Program-made: the position numbers and the translations under genes
Part shown: positions 46,043 through 54,704 of the stretch, piece after piece
Position numbering within the stretch: the stretch's first letter is position 1
Layout: every line of letters starts with the position of its first letter
NCBI GenBank assembly: GCA_910587665.1
Contig: CAJUMZ010000001.1
Location: forward strand, 62,001-126,000
Direction of reading: 5' to 3'
DNA from: an uncultured Muribaculum sp.
GTDB lineage: Bacteria > Bacteroidota > Bacteroidia > Bacteroidales > Muribaculaceae
Length of the DNA stretch: 64,000 nucleotides
The notes under the pieces: model-generated
Told to the model about the DNA's origin: nothing
The model's input: only the letters and a program-made list of their open reading frames with translations
The model's database searches: none

Positions 46043-47326
46043 CTATTTAGCATTGATTGCATTGACAAGGCTTATCCGAGACGCCTTCCACGCAGGAAGC
46101 CCGGAACTAAGCAGATTAAGAATGAAGCAGAAAAGGAGTGCCCACAGGAATGTAGACGGTTGCACAAGCATAGCGATATCCACAGTCGGGGCGACAGATG
46201 CATCACTGTAAGGCTGGGCGAAAAGAAATGAGCTGCACAACCAAGCAAACGTCACACTAAGCAGCCAGCCTATAGCCCCGGCGAAAAGTGTAAGCAACAG
46301 GTTTTCACTCAAAATAGCAGTGAAAAGCTCGCTGCGACGGCATCCGAACGCTCTCCTTACACCGATCTCCTCCACGCGCTTACGGAGACGGCTCTCGGTC
46401 ATACCGCTCAGATTGATCGCCGGCACGATAAGTAGAATCAAGTAGATGATGAAGCGTGTACGGCGCGCGCCTTTCACGTCAGGCTCAAAATTAGATGAAT
46501 CCGATATCACCTGTTTTTCCTGATCATAGGGGCGGTTGCGACTCACCAGCTCCCACTGAGTAGGCTCAATCTCCTTGTTATACTTCTTCAGCGCGGCGTC
46601 ACACTCGGCACGGATATCATCAAAATCGTCACGACTGCGGGCAAGAATGGTCGCCCCGAGGCTACCCATTATACCTTGCTGCCATGAGCTTTTGTCAAGT
46701 CCGGTGACGGTAAACGGCACCCATATCTGTGCATAAGACATCGAGGCAAGCGTGGAGACATCCTTTACCACACCCGCCACACTGAACGGGGTATGGTCAA
46801 TCATAACCTGACGGCCTGTAACCTCCGTAGTCCCAAACAATTGGCGAGAAACACTCTCCGATATCACTACAACAGGGATCGCCGCGTCAAAAGTCGCCGC
46901 GTCATATGGCTTCCCGTCAATAAATACGAAGTCAAACACCCGCCAAAACACGTCGTCGGTCTGCATCTGTTTGACTGGTATTGCCGTCTGTGCCGCCTGC
47001 GATATATTTACCGTCATATTATAGGGGGTATAGACCGTCACCGCCTCCGGGGTCTTGAGACCGGCATAAAGAGCCTTCGCAGTGGCATATGAGATGAAGC
47101 CATTGGATTCCCAATCTTCCCCGTTGGTGACATGTACGCTACCATATTTGGCGTGCAGGAAGCGGTCACGATTGCTTTCAGGGGAAAATGGCACTACCTT
47201 CACCTGCTGCAACATCACCACCACCATGATGAGAAATATCGACAATGCCGTACCCACCACAGAGATAATGCTGAGCATCTTCTGGGCACGGACCTGGGCA
47301 ATTGTCTGCTTTATTACATTTATCAT
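46043..47326 (-). CDS. MacB/FtsX-type ABC transporter permease (third of four)
   Basis: A 427-residue permease with an N-terminal TM helix (MLSIISVVGTALSIFLIMVVVM), a periplasmic core domain (about 50-280) and three C-terminal helices; it carries RVEEIGVRRAFGCRRSELF and ends LPAWKASRISLVNAINAK. The sequence differs clearly from its downstream partner, so the pair may act as a heterodimer. It lies 46 bp after the ATPase gene and 10 bp before the fourth permease. Confidence 0.88.
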   Translation of the reverse strand: MINVIKQTIAQVRAQKMLSIISVVGTALSIFLIMVVVMLQQVKVVPFSPESNRDRFLHAKYGSVHVTNGEDWESNGFISYATAKALYAGLKTPEAVTVYTPYNMTVNISQAAQTAIPVKQMQTDDVFWRVFDFVFIDGKPYDAATFDAAIPVVVISESVSRQLFGTTEVTGRQVMIDHTPFSVAGVVKDVSTLASMSYAQIWVPFTVTGLDKSSWQQGIMGSLGATILARSRDDFDDIRAECDAALKKYNKEIEPTQWELVSRNRPYDQEKQVISDSSNFEPDVKGARRTRFIIYLILLIVPAINLSGMTESRLRKRVEEIGVRRAFGCRRSELFTAILSENLLLTLFAGAIGWLLSVTFAWLCSSFLFAQPYSDASVAPTVDIAMLVQPSTFLWALLFCFILNLLSSGLPAWKASRISLVNAINAK

Positions 47327-47372
47327 AACTTATTCCATTTATTTTTGAAGGAGCAAGGGATCGCCTTACCGT

Positions 47373-48044
47373 TTATTTTACCTGTCGACCGTCGAAGAAT
47401 CGGATTATACGGTCAGTGAGCTTTGCCTGGTCTTCATTGTGGGTCACCATAACAATCGTACGACCGTCATTTTTATTCAGGTCGTGAAGAAGCTCCATTA
47501 CCTCCGCACCCATCTTCGAATCAAGATTACCGGTAGGCTCATCGGCAAGTATTATCTCCGGATTTCCAACAATCGCACGTGCTATCGCCACACGCTGACA
47601 CTGTCCGCCTGAAAGCTGAGCCGGCATATGACGCATGCGGTGACTCAACCCTACCCGCTCAAGCACTTCCTTTGCAAGGCGTGTTCGCTCACTCGATTTC
47701 ATCTTACGATAAAGCAGGGGCAACTCAACGTTATCTATCACATTAAGGGAATTGATCAGGTGGAAGCTCTGAAACACAAATCCAAGTTTCTCGTTGCGAA
47801 ATGCCGACAAGCTGCTGTCATTCATCCCCGCCACATTGACGTCACCGATTTCCACAGTGCCGCTTGTAGGGGTATCGAGCAAACCGACAATGTTGAGGAG
47901 TGTCGACTTTCCGCACCCGGAAGGGCCCATGATGCTTACAAACTCACCTTTTTCGATTTTTATGTTCACATTTTCGAGAGCGACAGTCTCAATTTCATTT
48001 GTACGATAAATCTTATTGATACCGTTTAACTTTATTACTTCCAT
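47373..48044 (-). CDS. MacB/LolD-type ABC transporter ATP-binding protein
   Basis: A 223-residue ATPase. Walker A GPSGCGKST (residues 39-47), Q-loop FVFQSFHL, signature LSGGQCQRVAIARA, Walker B IILADEPTGNLD and the H-loop MVTHNE are all intact. It is the only ATPase in an operon with four permeases, so a homodimer must serve both permease pairs, or the pairs form a larger complex. This family works as a mechanotransducer that drives periplasmic or envelope export and does not move substrate through the membrane helices. Confidence 0.94.
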   Translation of the reverse strand: MEVIKLNGINKIYRTNEIETVALENVNIKIEKGEFVSIMGPSGCGKSTLLNIVGLLDTPTSGTVEIGDVNVAGMNDSSLSAFRNEKLGFVFQSFHLINSLNVIDNVELPLLYRKMKSSERTRLAKEVLERVGLSHRMRHMPAQLSGGQCQRVAIARAIVGNPEIILADEPTGNLDSKMGAEVMELLHDLNKNDGRTIVMVTHNEDQAKLTDRIIRFFDGRQVK

Positions 48045-48091
48045 TTACTTATATATTTTTAAATTATTTATTTTTAATTTTTGACCCATTA

Positions 48092-49387
48092 TCATTCATG
48101 TCGCAAAGCATCTACAGGATTTACCCTGCTTATACGCCAGGCGGGAATGCTTATACCTGCGCTTACCACAATCAGCATAAACACGTAGACCACGAGCGAC
48201 ACCGCAATGAAATGTGACGGCAGATCATACACCCACGATGGATCATAGACATCATAAGAGGTGTTGTCGTGAGAGCGGGCGAGACCTTCTTTTACTGCAT
48301 ACTGCAAGTAGATCAGGCATCCGATAAGCCATCCTGCAGTAGTCAGCACCCATCCTTCGCCGAGCAGCATCAACCTGATGCGTCGCGGTGTTGCCCCAAA
48401 GGAGCGCATCACCCCGGCCTCTTCACTGCGCTTACGGGTCTGGAGATAGAATACGCCCGCCACTCCGAGCAGGAGGTTGGCGAAGAAAAACAGCGACAGA
48501 AATGTCTTTAACCTTATATCATTGGTGATACCGGAGGCATAAGCCGATTCCTTACTGAATTTCTCGTAAGGGATTATGTCATAGCACCGATAATTGCCTG
48601 AACGCATCTCCGCCGACATTCTCTCCTTGAAATCATGTATAAACCGGCCCTTGCCTGTATCATCTTTCAATCTCACTACTATATTATAGGTTATATCAGG
48701 ATTGAAATCATTATAATTGAAAACAAGCAGAGGAAGACTCGTCACACTTTTAGCCCTTACATCCTCGATCACACCGACCACGCGATAATCACCTTCTTCC
48801 GGAGCGAAGTCATCCTCATCCTCACCAAAATAGTGTCCTACCGGATTTTTCCCGGGAAACATAAGCTCCGCCACCGTGCGTGTAACCACCACATTGCCTC
48901 TGACAGAAGTCATGTCTTGCAATTCATCGACACCGGGCGACCCGGGTATGGCTTTCATGCCAAACGTAGTCAGGTAGTCAAAGCCGCGCACCAATGGCAT
49001 CACCTGAATTGTTATCCATACACTGTCTTTCTTGAATCCGCTCATGCTACTTCCCATTGCCTCGGGATAGCTCCAGTCGACTATAGTCGCGCTCTCCACG
49101 TCGGACAGGTTACGTATACGTGTCAACAGATTGCGCATATCATCAGCAACTGCAACGCTATCGACACGCGTGGGATCATACTCCGGCGACACCTCGCTGA
49201 TTTTATTAGTCTTTATCAGGCAAAGTCGGTCACGGTCATAGCCAAGTGGAAGAGATTCGACATACCCATTGACAATAATAGGATCAATAAACACCCATAT
49301 CACTATCGTGACAACCACTATCTCGGCAAAGAGCCACGCGACACGTCTTTTGCGGCTCCATAGATTTCTAAATATCAGTTTCCACAT
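48092..49387 (-). CDS. MacB/FtsX-type ABC transporter permease (second of four)
   Basis: A 431-residue permease with an N-terminal TM helix (AWLFAEIVVVTIVIWVFI), a periplasmic core with an acidic stretch (YFGEDEDDFAPEEGDYRV), and C-terminal helices with QTRKRSEEAGVMRSFGATPRRI and the end IPAWRISRVNPVDALRHE. Its start resembles that of the fourth permease and suggests that the pair 49393/48092 and the pair 46043/44782 arose by duplication. It lies 47 bp before the ATPase gene. Confidence 0.88.
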   Translation of the reverse strand: MWKLIFRNLWSRKRRVAWLFAEIVVVTIVIWVFIDPIIVNGYVESLPLGYDRDRLCLIKTNKISEVSPEYDPTRVDSVAVADDMRNLLTRIRNLSDVESATIVDWSYPEAMGSSMSGFKKDSVWITIQVMPLVRGFDYLTTFGMKAIPGSPGVDELQDMTSVRGNVVVTRTVAELMFPGKNPVGHYFGEDEDDFAPEEGDYRVVGVIEDVRAKSVTSLPLLVFNYNDFNPDITYNIVVRLKDDTGKGRFIHDFKERMSAEMRSGNYRCYDIIPYEKFSKESAYASGITNDIRLKTFLSLFFFANLLLGVAGVFYLQTRKRSEEAGVMRSFGATPRRIRLMLLGEGWVLTTAGWLIGCLIYLQYAVKEGLARSHDNTSYDVYDPSWVYDLPSHFIAVSLVVYVFMLIVVSAGISIPAWRISRVNPVDALRHE

Positions 49388-49392
49388 GACGA

Positions 49393-50706
49393 TTATCTTT
49401 TTTCATTGATTGAAGACACTATCGGATGACGCAGTGAACGCCATGCCGGAATCAGAGCCGACAGCATATTGAGGATAATGCATAGCAACAGCGCAATGAC
49501 AAATACGACAGGGGCAAAAATCATCTCGCCGGTGACGGTGATTGTCGATGTGTCATTGACAATCTCATTGGCTGAAAGCAGAAGGTCAAACACCCATGTG
49601 CGGCAACAATAAAGCACGAGCCACGCCATCACAAGCCCCATAATGCCACCGGCTACGGTGAAGAGCAGATTTTCCCACATCACCTGCGAAAGCAACCGGC
49701 TACGGCGGGCACCAAAAGCCTTGCGTATTCCCATCTCCGATATACGCGAATCCATTCTTCCGGCAATCATTGCGCTGATGTTGATTGCCGGCACAAGCAG
49801 CAACGCAAGCAGCACCAACAGATTATCCCTCAACACATCTGCAAATGAGAAATCGCTGCCGGGATAACGCTGCAGCACGCTGATTAGATGTGTACGCGGT
49901 TGATTCAATATATCTATATGCCAATGGTCATCGGATGCATTGTATTTTCTTATAAATTCAGCCATCTCCCCTCGCAACGCCTCTTCCTGACGGCTGTCAC
50001 GTACAAGAAATAAGGCTCCATATCCTCCCCCGATGTAAGGAGCATCTTGATTCCACCCCGGATTGTCATAGCTGGAGGTTGACGTGTAGGGCATGTAAGC
50101 CTCGCCGAATGACGCCCGGGTCAACCGGCTCGGCTGACGGACAACACCCACTACCGTGTATTGATTATTCTCTTTCCCAAATTCCCGGCCCAAGATATCG
50201 TCGACACTTCCAAAGAGCTTTCTGGCAAATCGATCGGTGATTACAGCAACTTTTCTTCCACTCTTAAAATCAGCTGAGGAAAACGGCTTGCCGGCAATGA
50301 ACTCAAGGTCATATATCTTGAAGAACGCAGGATCCACAAATTGCACCGTAGCGTCATGCATGCGCGTGCTACCGTTGGCGCCGACAGTTATCGTGGCATC
50401 TCTTTTTGCCGATACCGCCTCAACATTCTGTATTTGATATATCCACTCGTCTAATGCACGATAAGATAAATTCGCCATCGCCAAGGATGTGCTGTCTGAT
50501 TTGACACATTTAACCAGGTCAAGATAAAGCGTGCGACTACGGTTGGACTCCGGATATATCGCCGCAATCTTCACATAATAGATCACTGCAAAAATCAAGA
50601 CCGTAGCAATACTTAATGCCACACCGCCCACATAAAGTGCGGTATATGCCTTATCGGCACGCGCCTGTTCAATAGTCTGACTTAATATTTTTTTGAAGTC
50701 TATCAT
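49393..50706 (-). CDS. MacB/FtsX-type ABC transporter permease (first of four)
   Basis: A 437-residue permease with an N-terminal TM helix (LYVGGVALSIATVLIFAVIYYV), a periplasmic core domain and three C-terminal helices; it carries SRISEMGIRKAFGARRSRLL and ends IPAWRSLRHPIVSSINEKR. It begins like the third permease (both have QTI-QARA-type N-termini: LSQTIEQARADKAY and IKQTIAQVRAQKML). Its start codon overlaps the adaptor stop (ATGA at 50706-50703), so translation is coupled. Confidence 0.88.
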   Translation of the reverse strand: MIDFKKILSQTIEQARADKAYTALYVGGVALSIATVLIFAVIYYVKIAAIYPESNRSRTLYLDLVKCVKSDSTSLAMANLSYRALDEWIYQIQNVEAVSAKRDATITVGANGSTRMHDATVQFVDPAFFKIYDLEFIAGKPFSSADFKSGRKVAVITDRFARKLFGSVDDILGREFGKENNQYTVVGVVRQPSRLTRASFGEAYMPYTSTSSYDNPGWNQDAPYIGGGYGALFLVRDSRQEEALRGEMAEFIRKYNASDDHWHIDILNQPRTHLISVLQRYPGSDFSFADVLRDNLLVLLALLLVPAINISAMIAGRMDSRISEMGIRKAFGARRSRLLSQVMWENLLFTVAGGIMGLVMAWLVLYCCRTWVFDLLLSANEIVNDTSTITVTGEMIFAPVVFVIALLLCIILNMLSALIPAWRSLRHPIVSSINEKR

Positions 50707-51950
50707 TTTATTTTCAATGTCTTACGCGACTTAAATTCTTTCATGTCATTTATTACGATCCTGTCGCCGGGCTGCAAACCGTTTTTCACCTCCACATATT
50801 CAAAATTACTGTCGCCAAAACTTATCTTACGCTTTACAAGCTCATCATCACCATCAAGTACAAAAATCTCGTAATCACCTGGACCATTATAGAATGCACC
50901 GTTTGTCACGCGTACAGCGTCCTCTATCACATCACACATCACATACACATCGGTCTTCAGCCCCGAACGCAACCGATTGTTGCTGTCGTCGTCAAGCTGC
51001 ACTGTGAAAGCAATGACACCGTTACGCGAAAGCGGAGTGACATTTGACACTTTTCCCAACAACCGGTCCCTGCCCACGCGCACCACTGCATCAGCTCCTA
51101 CCATAACCCTGTCGCCATAGGAGTCGGCAATCTCGCCTTCGACTTTAAAATGCGAGAGATCGGATATTATTGCGATCTGCTCACCTTCGGAGATTTTCTG
51201 ACCCACCTGATTATTGATATAAGTAAGTGTGGCCTCACGCGGGGCACGTATCTGCGCGTCATCAAGGGTACGCTGCATCTCACCAAGGCTTTTGCCGGTG
51301 ATATTGAGTTCAAGCTCCTTCAGGCGAAGGTTGGCGTCACTGACCTTGCGCTCGTTGTCAAGACGAAGACGCATCTGCTCAAGCTCAAGCTTGCCCGTAT
51401 TGTATTCAAGTTCCACCTGCTTAACCTTGTCACCTGTGCCGGAGCCGAGACTGTCAAGATAACGCTCATTGCGAAGCTCCACCGCCATACGGTCGACAGT
51501 CATAGCCTTGACTTTTATCTGCATCTCCAGGTCGCTTAACTGGGTAGCGTTGTTGACCCTCTGCTGATCCAGCTCATGACGGCGCATCTCGATCTGATCC
51601 ATAAGTTTGTTAAGTTCAGTCTCCGCAGTCTGAAGGTCAAGGCGCAAAAGCGGAGTGCCTACACTGACACTGTCTCCTGCTTTTCTATAGACCTCCACTA
51701 TGCGTGTGGCTATAGGCGAGTTGATGATCTCTTCAAAAGCCGGCACCACCTTGCCACTCGCACTTACCGACGACTGAATGGTACCACGGTCAACCGTTGC
51801 AATCACAATATCCTTACGCGACACGCCGGTACGTGATAGCATCATAACTCCGGCCATGACAACCGCCACTGCCACTACGGTGCATCCTATCGTGATGTAC
51901 CGTTTGCGCTTCATTTTCCGAAGCTCTTCTTTTGGGATTTCTCTGTCCAT
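50703..51950 (-). CDS. HlyD/MacA-type periplasmic adaptor subunit
   Basis: A 415-residue membrane-fusion protein with a cytosolic N-terminus (MDREIPKEELRKMKRKR), one TM helix (ITIGCTVVAVAVVMAGVMML), lipoyl halves, a long coiled coil (about 110-215, DLEMQIKVKAMTVDRMAVEL) and a beta-barrel domain. It links the ABC permeases to TolC. Earlier in-frame ATGs at 51989 and 51977 exist, but the sigma-54 promoter places the transcript start near 51974, so 51950 is chosen. It is the first gene of the nine-gene operon. Confidence 0.9.
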   Translation of the reverse strand: MDREIPKEELRKMKRKRYITIGCTVVAVAVVMAGVMMLSRTGVSRKDIVIATVDRGTIQSSVSASGKVVPAFEEIINSPIATRIVEVYRKAGDSVSVGTPLLRLDLQTAETELNKLMDQIEMRRHELDQQRVNNATQLSDLEMQIKVKAMTVDRMAVELRNERYLDSLGSGTGDKVKQVELEYNTGKLELEQMRLRLDNERKVSDANLRLKELELNITGKSLGEMQRTLDDAQIRAPREATLTYINNQVGQKISEGEQIAIISDLSHFKVEGEIADSYGDRVMVGADAVVRVGRDRLLGKVSNVTPLSRNGVIAFTVQLDDDSNNRLRSGLKTDVYVMCDVIEDAVRVTNGAFYNGPGDYEIFVLDGDDELVKRKISFGDSNFEYVEVKNGLQPGDRIVINDMKEFKSRKTLKIK

Positions 51951-51983
51951 TGCGTTTTTTAGATGAATTTTCGACATAATTAG

Positions 51984-52001
51984 TTGCATTTATCGTGCCA
52001 A
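51984..52001 (-). promoter_or_regulatory. Sigma-54 promoter of the ABC exporter/two-component operon
   Basis: On the minus strand TTGGCACGATAAATGCAA. The invariant GG (51999-51998) and GC (51987-51986) are spaced by 10 bases, as in the -24/-12 consensus TGGCAC-N5-TTGCW, with one mismatch (A for the first T of TTGC). The predicted start is about 51974. The operon's last genes encode an NtrC-type activator and its kinase. Confidence 0.85.
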
Positions 52002-52044
52002 AAACTTAAATCGTTGATATTCAGGAATCCTCACTATTGAACAT

Positions 52045-52075
52045 TGTCCATTTTCGGACACCTGTTGTCCATTTT
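52045..52075. promoter_or_regulatory. Putative enhancer sites for the NtrC-type regulator
   Basis: TGTCC-ATTTTC-GGACA (52045-52060) is a perfect inverted repeat. A second TTGTCCATTTTT half-site begins 21 bp later (TGTCC at 52066-52070), two helical turns away. The sites lie about 70-100 bp upstream of the predicted sigma-54 start, the usual distance for an enhancer. Confidence 0.6.
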
Positions 52076-52150
52076 TCATCATAAAAACACAAGTTTTAAT
52101 AGTCCAACAAGATGCCATATGATAATTTTTTACTTAACTTTGAGGCTGAT

Positions 52151-52651
52151 ATGACCACTGAAACCTACAAGGTGGGCGCTCCGACGCTCGCCACCTACAT
52201 AATGAAGCAATGGTGCCGTCGCAACTGGTGGGTGATGGCACTTCCTCCCGCCATATGCCTCGTACTCGCGGCGACAGTCGACGTAAAATTCGTGCTGATA
52301 GCGTTAATGATGGTGTTTGTCGTGTTGCCACCGATCATGATCACCGTCTATTTCTACCACGCGCTCGCCCCCGAGGCGCGCATGACCATACTCCCCCACC
52401 ACGCGGAAATCTTACCTGACGGCATCCGACTTGTCTACGAGCCGCTTGCCGAAGATATTCCGGCAAGACCCGATGACATGATCACCTGGCAACGCATCAA
52501 AGAGGTAAAAGTGACATCCGAACATATAGCCTACCGCCTCACCCCCGGCAAATACTGCATAATGCTCATACCGCGCTCTGCTTTCAAGACGCCGGAAGCC
52601 TACAATGGCTGGATCATTGCGCAAAACTGCCATATCAAAATTTCTCGTTGA
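52151..52651 (+). CDS. YcxB-like membrane protein of unknown function
   Basis: A 166-residue protein with two adjacent TM helices (about 26-75, WWVMALPPAICLVLAATVDV and VLIALMMVFVVLPPIMITVYFY) and a C-terminal cytosolic beta domain (ILPDGIRLVYEPL, TWQRIKEVKVTSEHIAYRL, YCIMLIPRSAF), the layout of YcxB-like proteins. An in-frame ATG at 52112 would add 13 residues; 52151 is preferred because GAGG stands 8 bases before it and a TAACTTTG box (52135-52142) lies between the two starts. It is divergent from the exporter operon. Function is unknown. Confidence 0.7.
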   Translation: MTTETYKVGAPTLATYIMKQWCRRNWWVMALPPAICLVLAATVDVKFVLIALMMVFVVLPPIMITVYFYHALAPEARMTILPHHAEILPDGIRLVYEPLAEDIPARPDDMITWQRIKEVKVTSEHIAYRLTPGKYCIMLIPRSAFKTPEAYNGWIIAQNCHIKISR

Positions 52652-52671
52652 AAAAAATTATGCGCAAGATA

Positions 52672-52702
52672 TTGCATATGTCAAAAACAATGCCTACCTT
52701 TG
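52672..52702 (+). promoter_or_regulatory. Bacteroidetes-type promoter of tRNA-Ser
   Basis: TTG (52672-52674) and TACCTTTG (52695-52702) are spaced by 20 bp, matching the -33/-7 layout. The tRNA begins 17 bases downstream. Confidence 0.75.
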
Positions 52703-52718
52703 CACTCACAATCTCAAA

Positions 52719-52803
52719 GGAGAGGTGGCAGAGTGGTCGATTGCGGCGGTCTTGAAAACCGTTGAGGGTCACACCTCCGGGGGTTCGAATCCCTCCCTCT
52801 CCG
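52719..52803 (+). tRNA. tRNA-Ser (anticodon TGA)
   Basis: Acceptor stem GGAGAGG/CCTCTCC, D-arm GGCAGAGTGGTCGA, anticodon arm CGGTC-TTGAAAA-CCG with anticodon TGA, a long class II variable arm, and T-arm GGGGG-TTCGAAT-CCCTC. The discriminator base is G and CCA is not encoded. The 3' end is a typical site for integrase-type elements, and mobile DNA begins just to the right. Confidence 0.97.
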
Positions 52804-52839
52804 CAATAAACGCTGAAAATCAGCAAATTGCAAAATAAG

Positions 52840-52880
52840 CACCCAATTTTACACCCAAGAATGTAAAGTTGGGTGTTTTT
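52840..52880 (+). terminator. Terminator of tRNA-Ser
   Basis: CACCCAATTTTACA (52840-52853) pairs with TGTAAAGTTGGGTG (52862-52875), a 14-bp stem with one G-T pair, followed by TTTTT. Confidence 0.85.
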
Positions 52881-52892
52881 GTATTATTTAAG

Positions 52893-52933
52893 AAAAAACC
52901 GCCGAGCAATACAGAATCATTGCGACGTTTTTT
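52893..52933. terminator. Bidirectional terminator at the end of the cargo operon
   Basis: AAAAAAC (52893-52899) pairs with GTTTTTT (52927-52933), and CAAT (52907-52910) with ATTG (52919-52922) inside. Both strands end in T-runs, so it can stop leftward transcripts from the cargo operon, whose last stop is at 52985. Confidence 0.6.
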
Positions 52934-52984
52934 GTTATTTGCTTGTATGGGGCTTGTCATTTTTGATACAGACCTATAAGAACA

Positions 52985-53581
52985 TTATTTTGTAATAAGT
53001 CGATACATCGTTGCAATATCCTCCGATGCCATCTCAAATTTTGATTTCTCAATCAGTATGTTTTGCCCCGTCATTATATAAGATGGAAGGATACGAATAC
53101 TGTTATATAAAATCTCAGTATTGCGCAATTTATAGGTGGATACGCTTGGGACAGCATTTTTCTTGGTTGCCTTCTTGCTAATCATATTAAAGGCTTTCTT
53201 TGCCACATCCCCCATAAGCATGATAACCTTGACATTGGGAAACAATGCAAGCTCTCTTTCCAGATAGGGCAGACTTTCCTCTATGCTTTCCTTTGAAACA
53301 GCATATTCGGTTTTGGGTGTTTTGACGGCATTGGTAATGTAAATCCCATTGTTTAGAATATCCTGCACAGAGCTTACCTCAATCCCGGCTTTTCGGAACA
53401 ATGGAATTGTCGTTGTCATATACGCAGCATCCGGTTTTCCATAGAAATCATCTTCTATACATGATGGGACAACCTCGTTTATCATGATTGTGTAAATCGT
53501 TTCCGGTATAACATCCACATCATTAAAACGTAAACCTGTTTTACTCGTAGAAAGCTGTTCCAGTTCTTTTTGAATATTCAT
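52985..53581 (-). CDS. Uracil-DNA glycosylase-family-like protein
   Basis: A 198-residue soluble protein resembling the uracil-DNA glycosylase superfamily fold: DDFYGKPDAAYMTTTIPLFRKAGI, the GIYITNAVKTPKT segment and VKVIMLMGDVAKKAFN (a GExA-like strand). Canonical catalytic motifs of families 1-5 are not obvious, so base-excision activity is unproven. The start at 53581 was chosen because the longer in-frame start would overlap the tautomerase. It is the last gene of the eight-gene cargo operon. Confidence 0.65.
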   Translation of the reverse strand: MNIQKELEQLSTSKTGLRFNDVDVIPETIYTIMINEVVPSCIEDDFYGKPDAAYMTTTIPLFRKAGIEVSSVQDILNNGIYITNAVKTPKTEYAVSKESIEESLPYLERELALFPNVKVIMLMGDVAKKAFNMISKKATKKNAVPSVSTYKLRNTEILYNSIRILPSYIMTGQNILIEKSKFEMASEDIATMYRLITK

Positions 53582-53585
53582 AATC

Positions 53586-53786
53586 CTAACCTTTATATTC
53601 CTGCTTGATTTCATTGATTGACTTGCCGCCAATGCCGAAATTCTCATCAGGCAACTCCTTGATTGTGACAGTGAAGAACTGCGCCGGGATATGTGTTATT
53701 TCGGAAGCTGTTACCGTGAGCCGTTCAATCAGCTCTTTCTTTTGCTCTGCGGTCAATCTACCGCTTTCAATGGATATGTATGGCAT
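53586..53786 (-). CDS. 4-oxalocrotonate tautomerase-family protein
   Basis: A 66-residue protein with an N-terminal catalytic proline exposed after Met removal (MPYISIESGRL) and the family pattern LTAEQKKELIERLTVTASEI, then VTIKELPDENFGIGG. It forms hexamers or trimers with keto-enol tautomerase or dehalogenase activity on small acids; the true substrate is unknown. It lies 4 bp before the UDG-like gene and 1 bp after the membrane-protein gene. Confidence 0.88.
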   Translation of the reverse strand: MPYISIESGRLTAEQKKELIERLTVTASEITHIPAQFFTVTIKELPDENFGIGGKSINEIKQEYKG

Positions 53787-53787
53787 A

Positions 53788-54150
53788 TTATTTTTGCTTT
53801 ATATAATTTGTAATCAGCATTGAGATTATTCCGATACAAAGATAGACCGAGGCATATATCAGAAACCACGGTTCCTGAATCCCAAAGAACAGCCATACTC
53901 CTGCAAGAAATGCCACGGCAGAGATGATCGGGAGAGGCCATAATTTTTTGATATTCTTTCCGGAAATAATGCCAAGCATTATTGAATACAATGGATTTAT
54001 GACAAGGAACAGCATCATGCACAATGCCATACCTGCACATTCGGATGCAAGTTTTGCTACGGCAAACGGCAGGAAAAACATAATTGCTATGGTTATACCA
54101 ATCCATAGCATCATTACTCCGCGACTTTCATTCATGACAATAGTTTTCAT
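53788..54150 (-). CDS. Small four-helix membrane protein, unknown
   Basis: A 120-residue integral membrane protein with four predicted helices (about 13-35, 39-62, 70-90 and 94-116) and a short cytosolic GKNIKKLWP loop. No family is recognised. It overlaps the GNAT gene by 4 bp and abuts the tautomerase gene, so it clearly belongs to the cargo operon. A role as small exporter or membrane anchor is only a guess. Confidence 0.7.
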   Translation of the reverse strand: MKTIVMNESRGVMMLWIGITIAIMFFLPFAVAKLASECAGMALCMMLFLVINPLYSIMLGIISGKNIKKLWPLPIISAVAFLAGVWLFFGIQEPWFLIYASVYLCIGIISMLITNYIKQK

Positions 54151-54674
54151 TTAATTCCTTTCCTAATATAATCAGCTCTTAACAATTCATAATAGTGGCC
54201 ATCAAAAAATTTCCCATTCTTAAAATAGGCATTATGATGTATGCCACATTTGCGAAACCCTATTTTTTCTAATACTCTCATCGATGCTATATTGTCGGCA
54301 TAAACATTTGCATAAATGCGTATCACATCTGTATGAGAAAAATAGCTATCAATGGCCTGTGCTAACATTTGAGTCATAATTTCCTTACCCCAATAAGGTT
54401 CAGCAAGCCAATACCCTAATTCAGCATTGTGACGTTCCACATCAGTTCCACGAGTGAAACCTATATTACCAGCGGCCTCCCGATTTACTTCGATGCAATA
54501 ATTATTTTGTTCGTTTTGACTTAAAACGAATTGGATGAATTGTTGCGCATCGCTTTCAGAGTAAGGATATGGCAGACTGTCACGGCAATTATCCCATATC
54601 TTCTTATTATTAAGATATTTTGCCAAAGTGGAGAAATCATCTTTAAGCCAACTTCTTATTTGGTATTTGTCCAT
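54147..54674 (-). CDS. GNAT-family N-acetyltransferase (RimJ/RimL type)
   Basis: A 175-residue acetyl-CoA-dependent transferase: N-terminal WLKDDFSTLAKYLNNKKIWDN, central GNIGFTRGTDVERHNAELGYWL and the acetyl-CoA loop PYWGKEIMTQML, then NIASMRVLEKIGFRKCG. This resembles RimJ/RimL and related acetyltransferases that modify ribosomal protein N-termini or small amines, including antibiotics. The substrate is not readable. It overlaps the membrane-protein gene by 4 bp and starts 30 bp after the IMPase gene. Confidence 0.88.
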   Translation of the reverse strand: MDKYQIRSWLKDDFSTLAKYLNNKKIWDNCRDSLPYPYSESDAQQFIQFVLSQNEQNNYCIEVNREAAGNIGFTRGTDVERHNAELGYWLAEPYWGKEIMTQMLAQAIDSYFSHTDVIRIYANVYADNIASMRVLEKIGFRKCGIHHNAYFKNGKFFDGHYYELLRADYIRKGIK

Positions 54675-54704
54675 ATCTATTCCTTTTATGACTACGGCTT
54701 TCGC

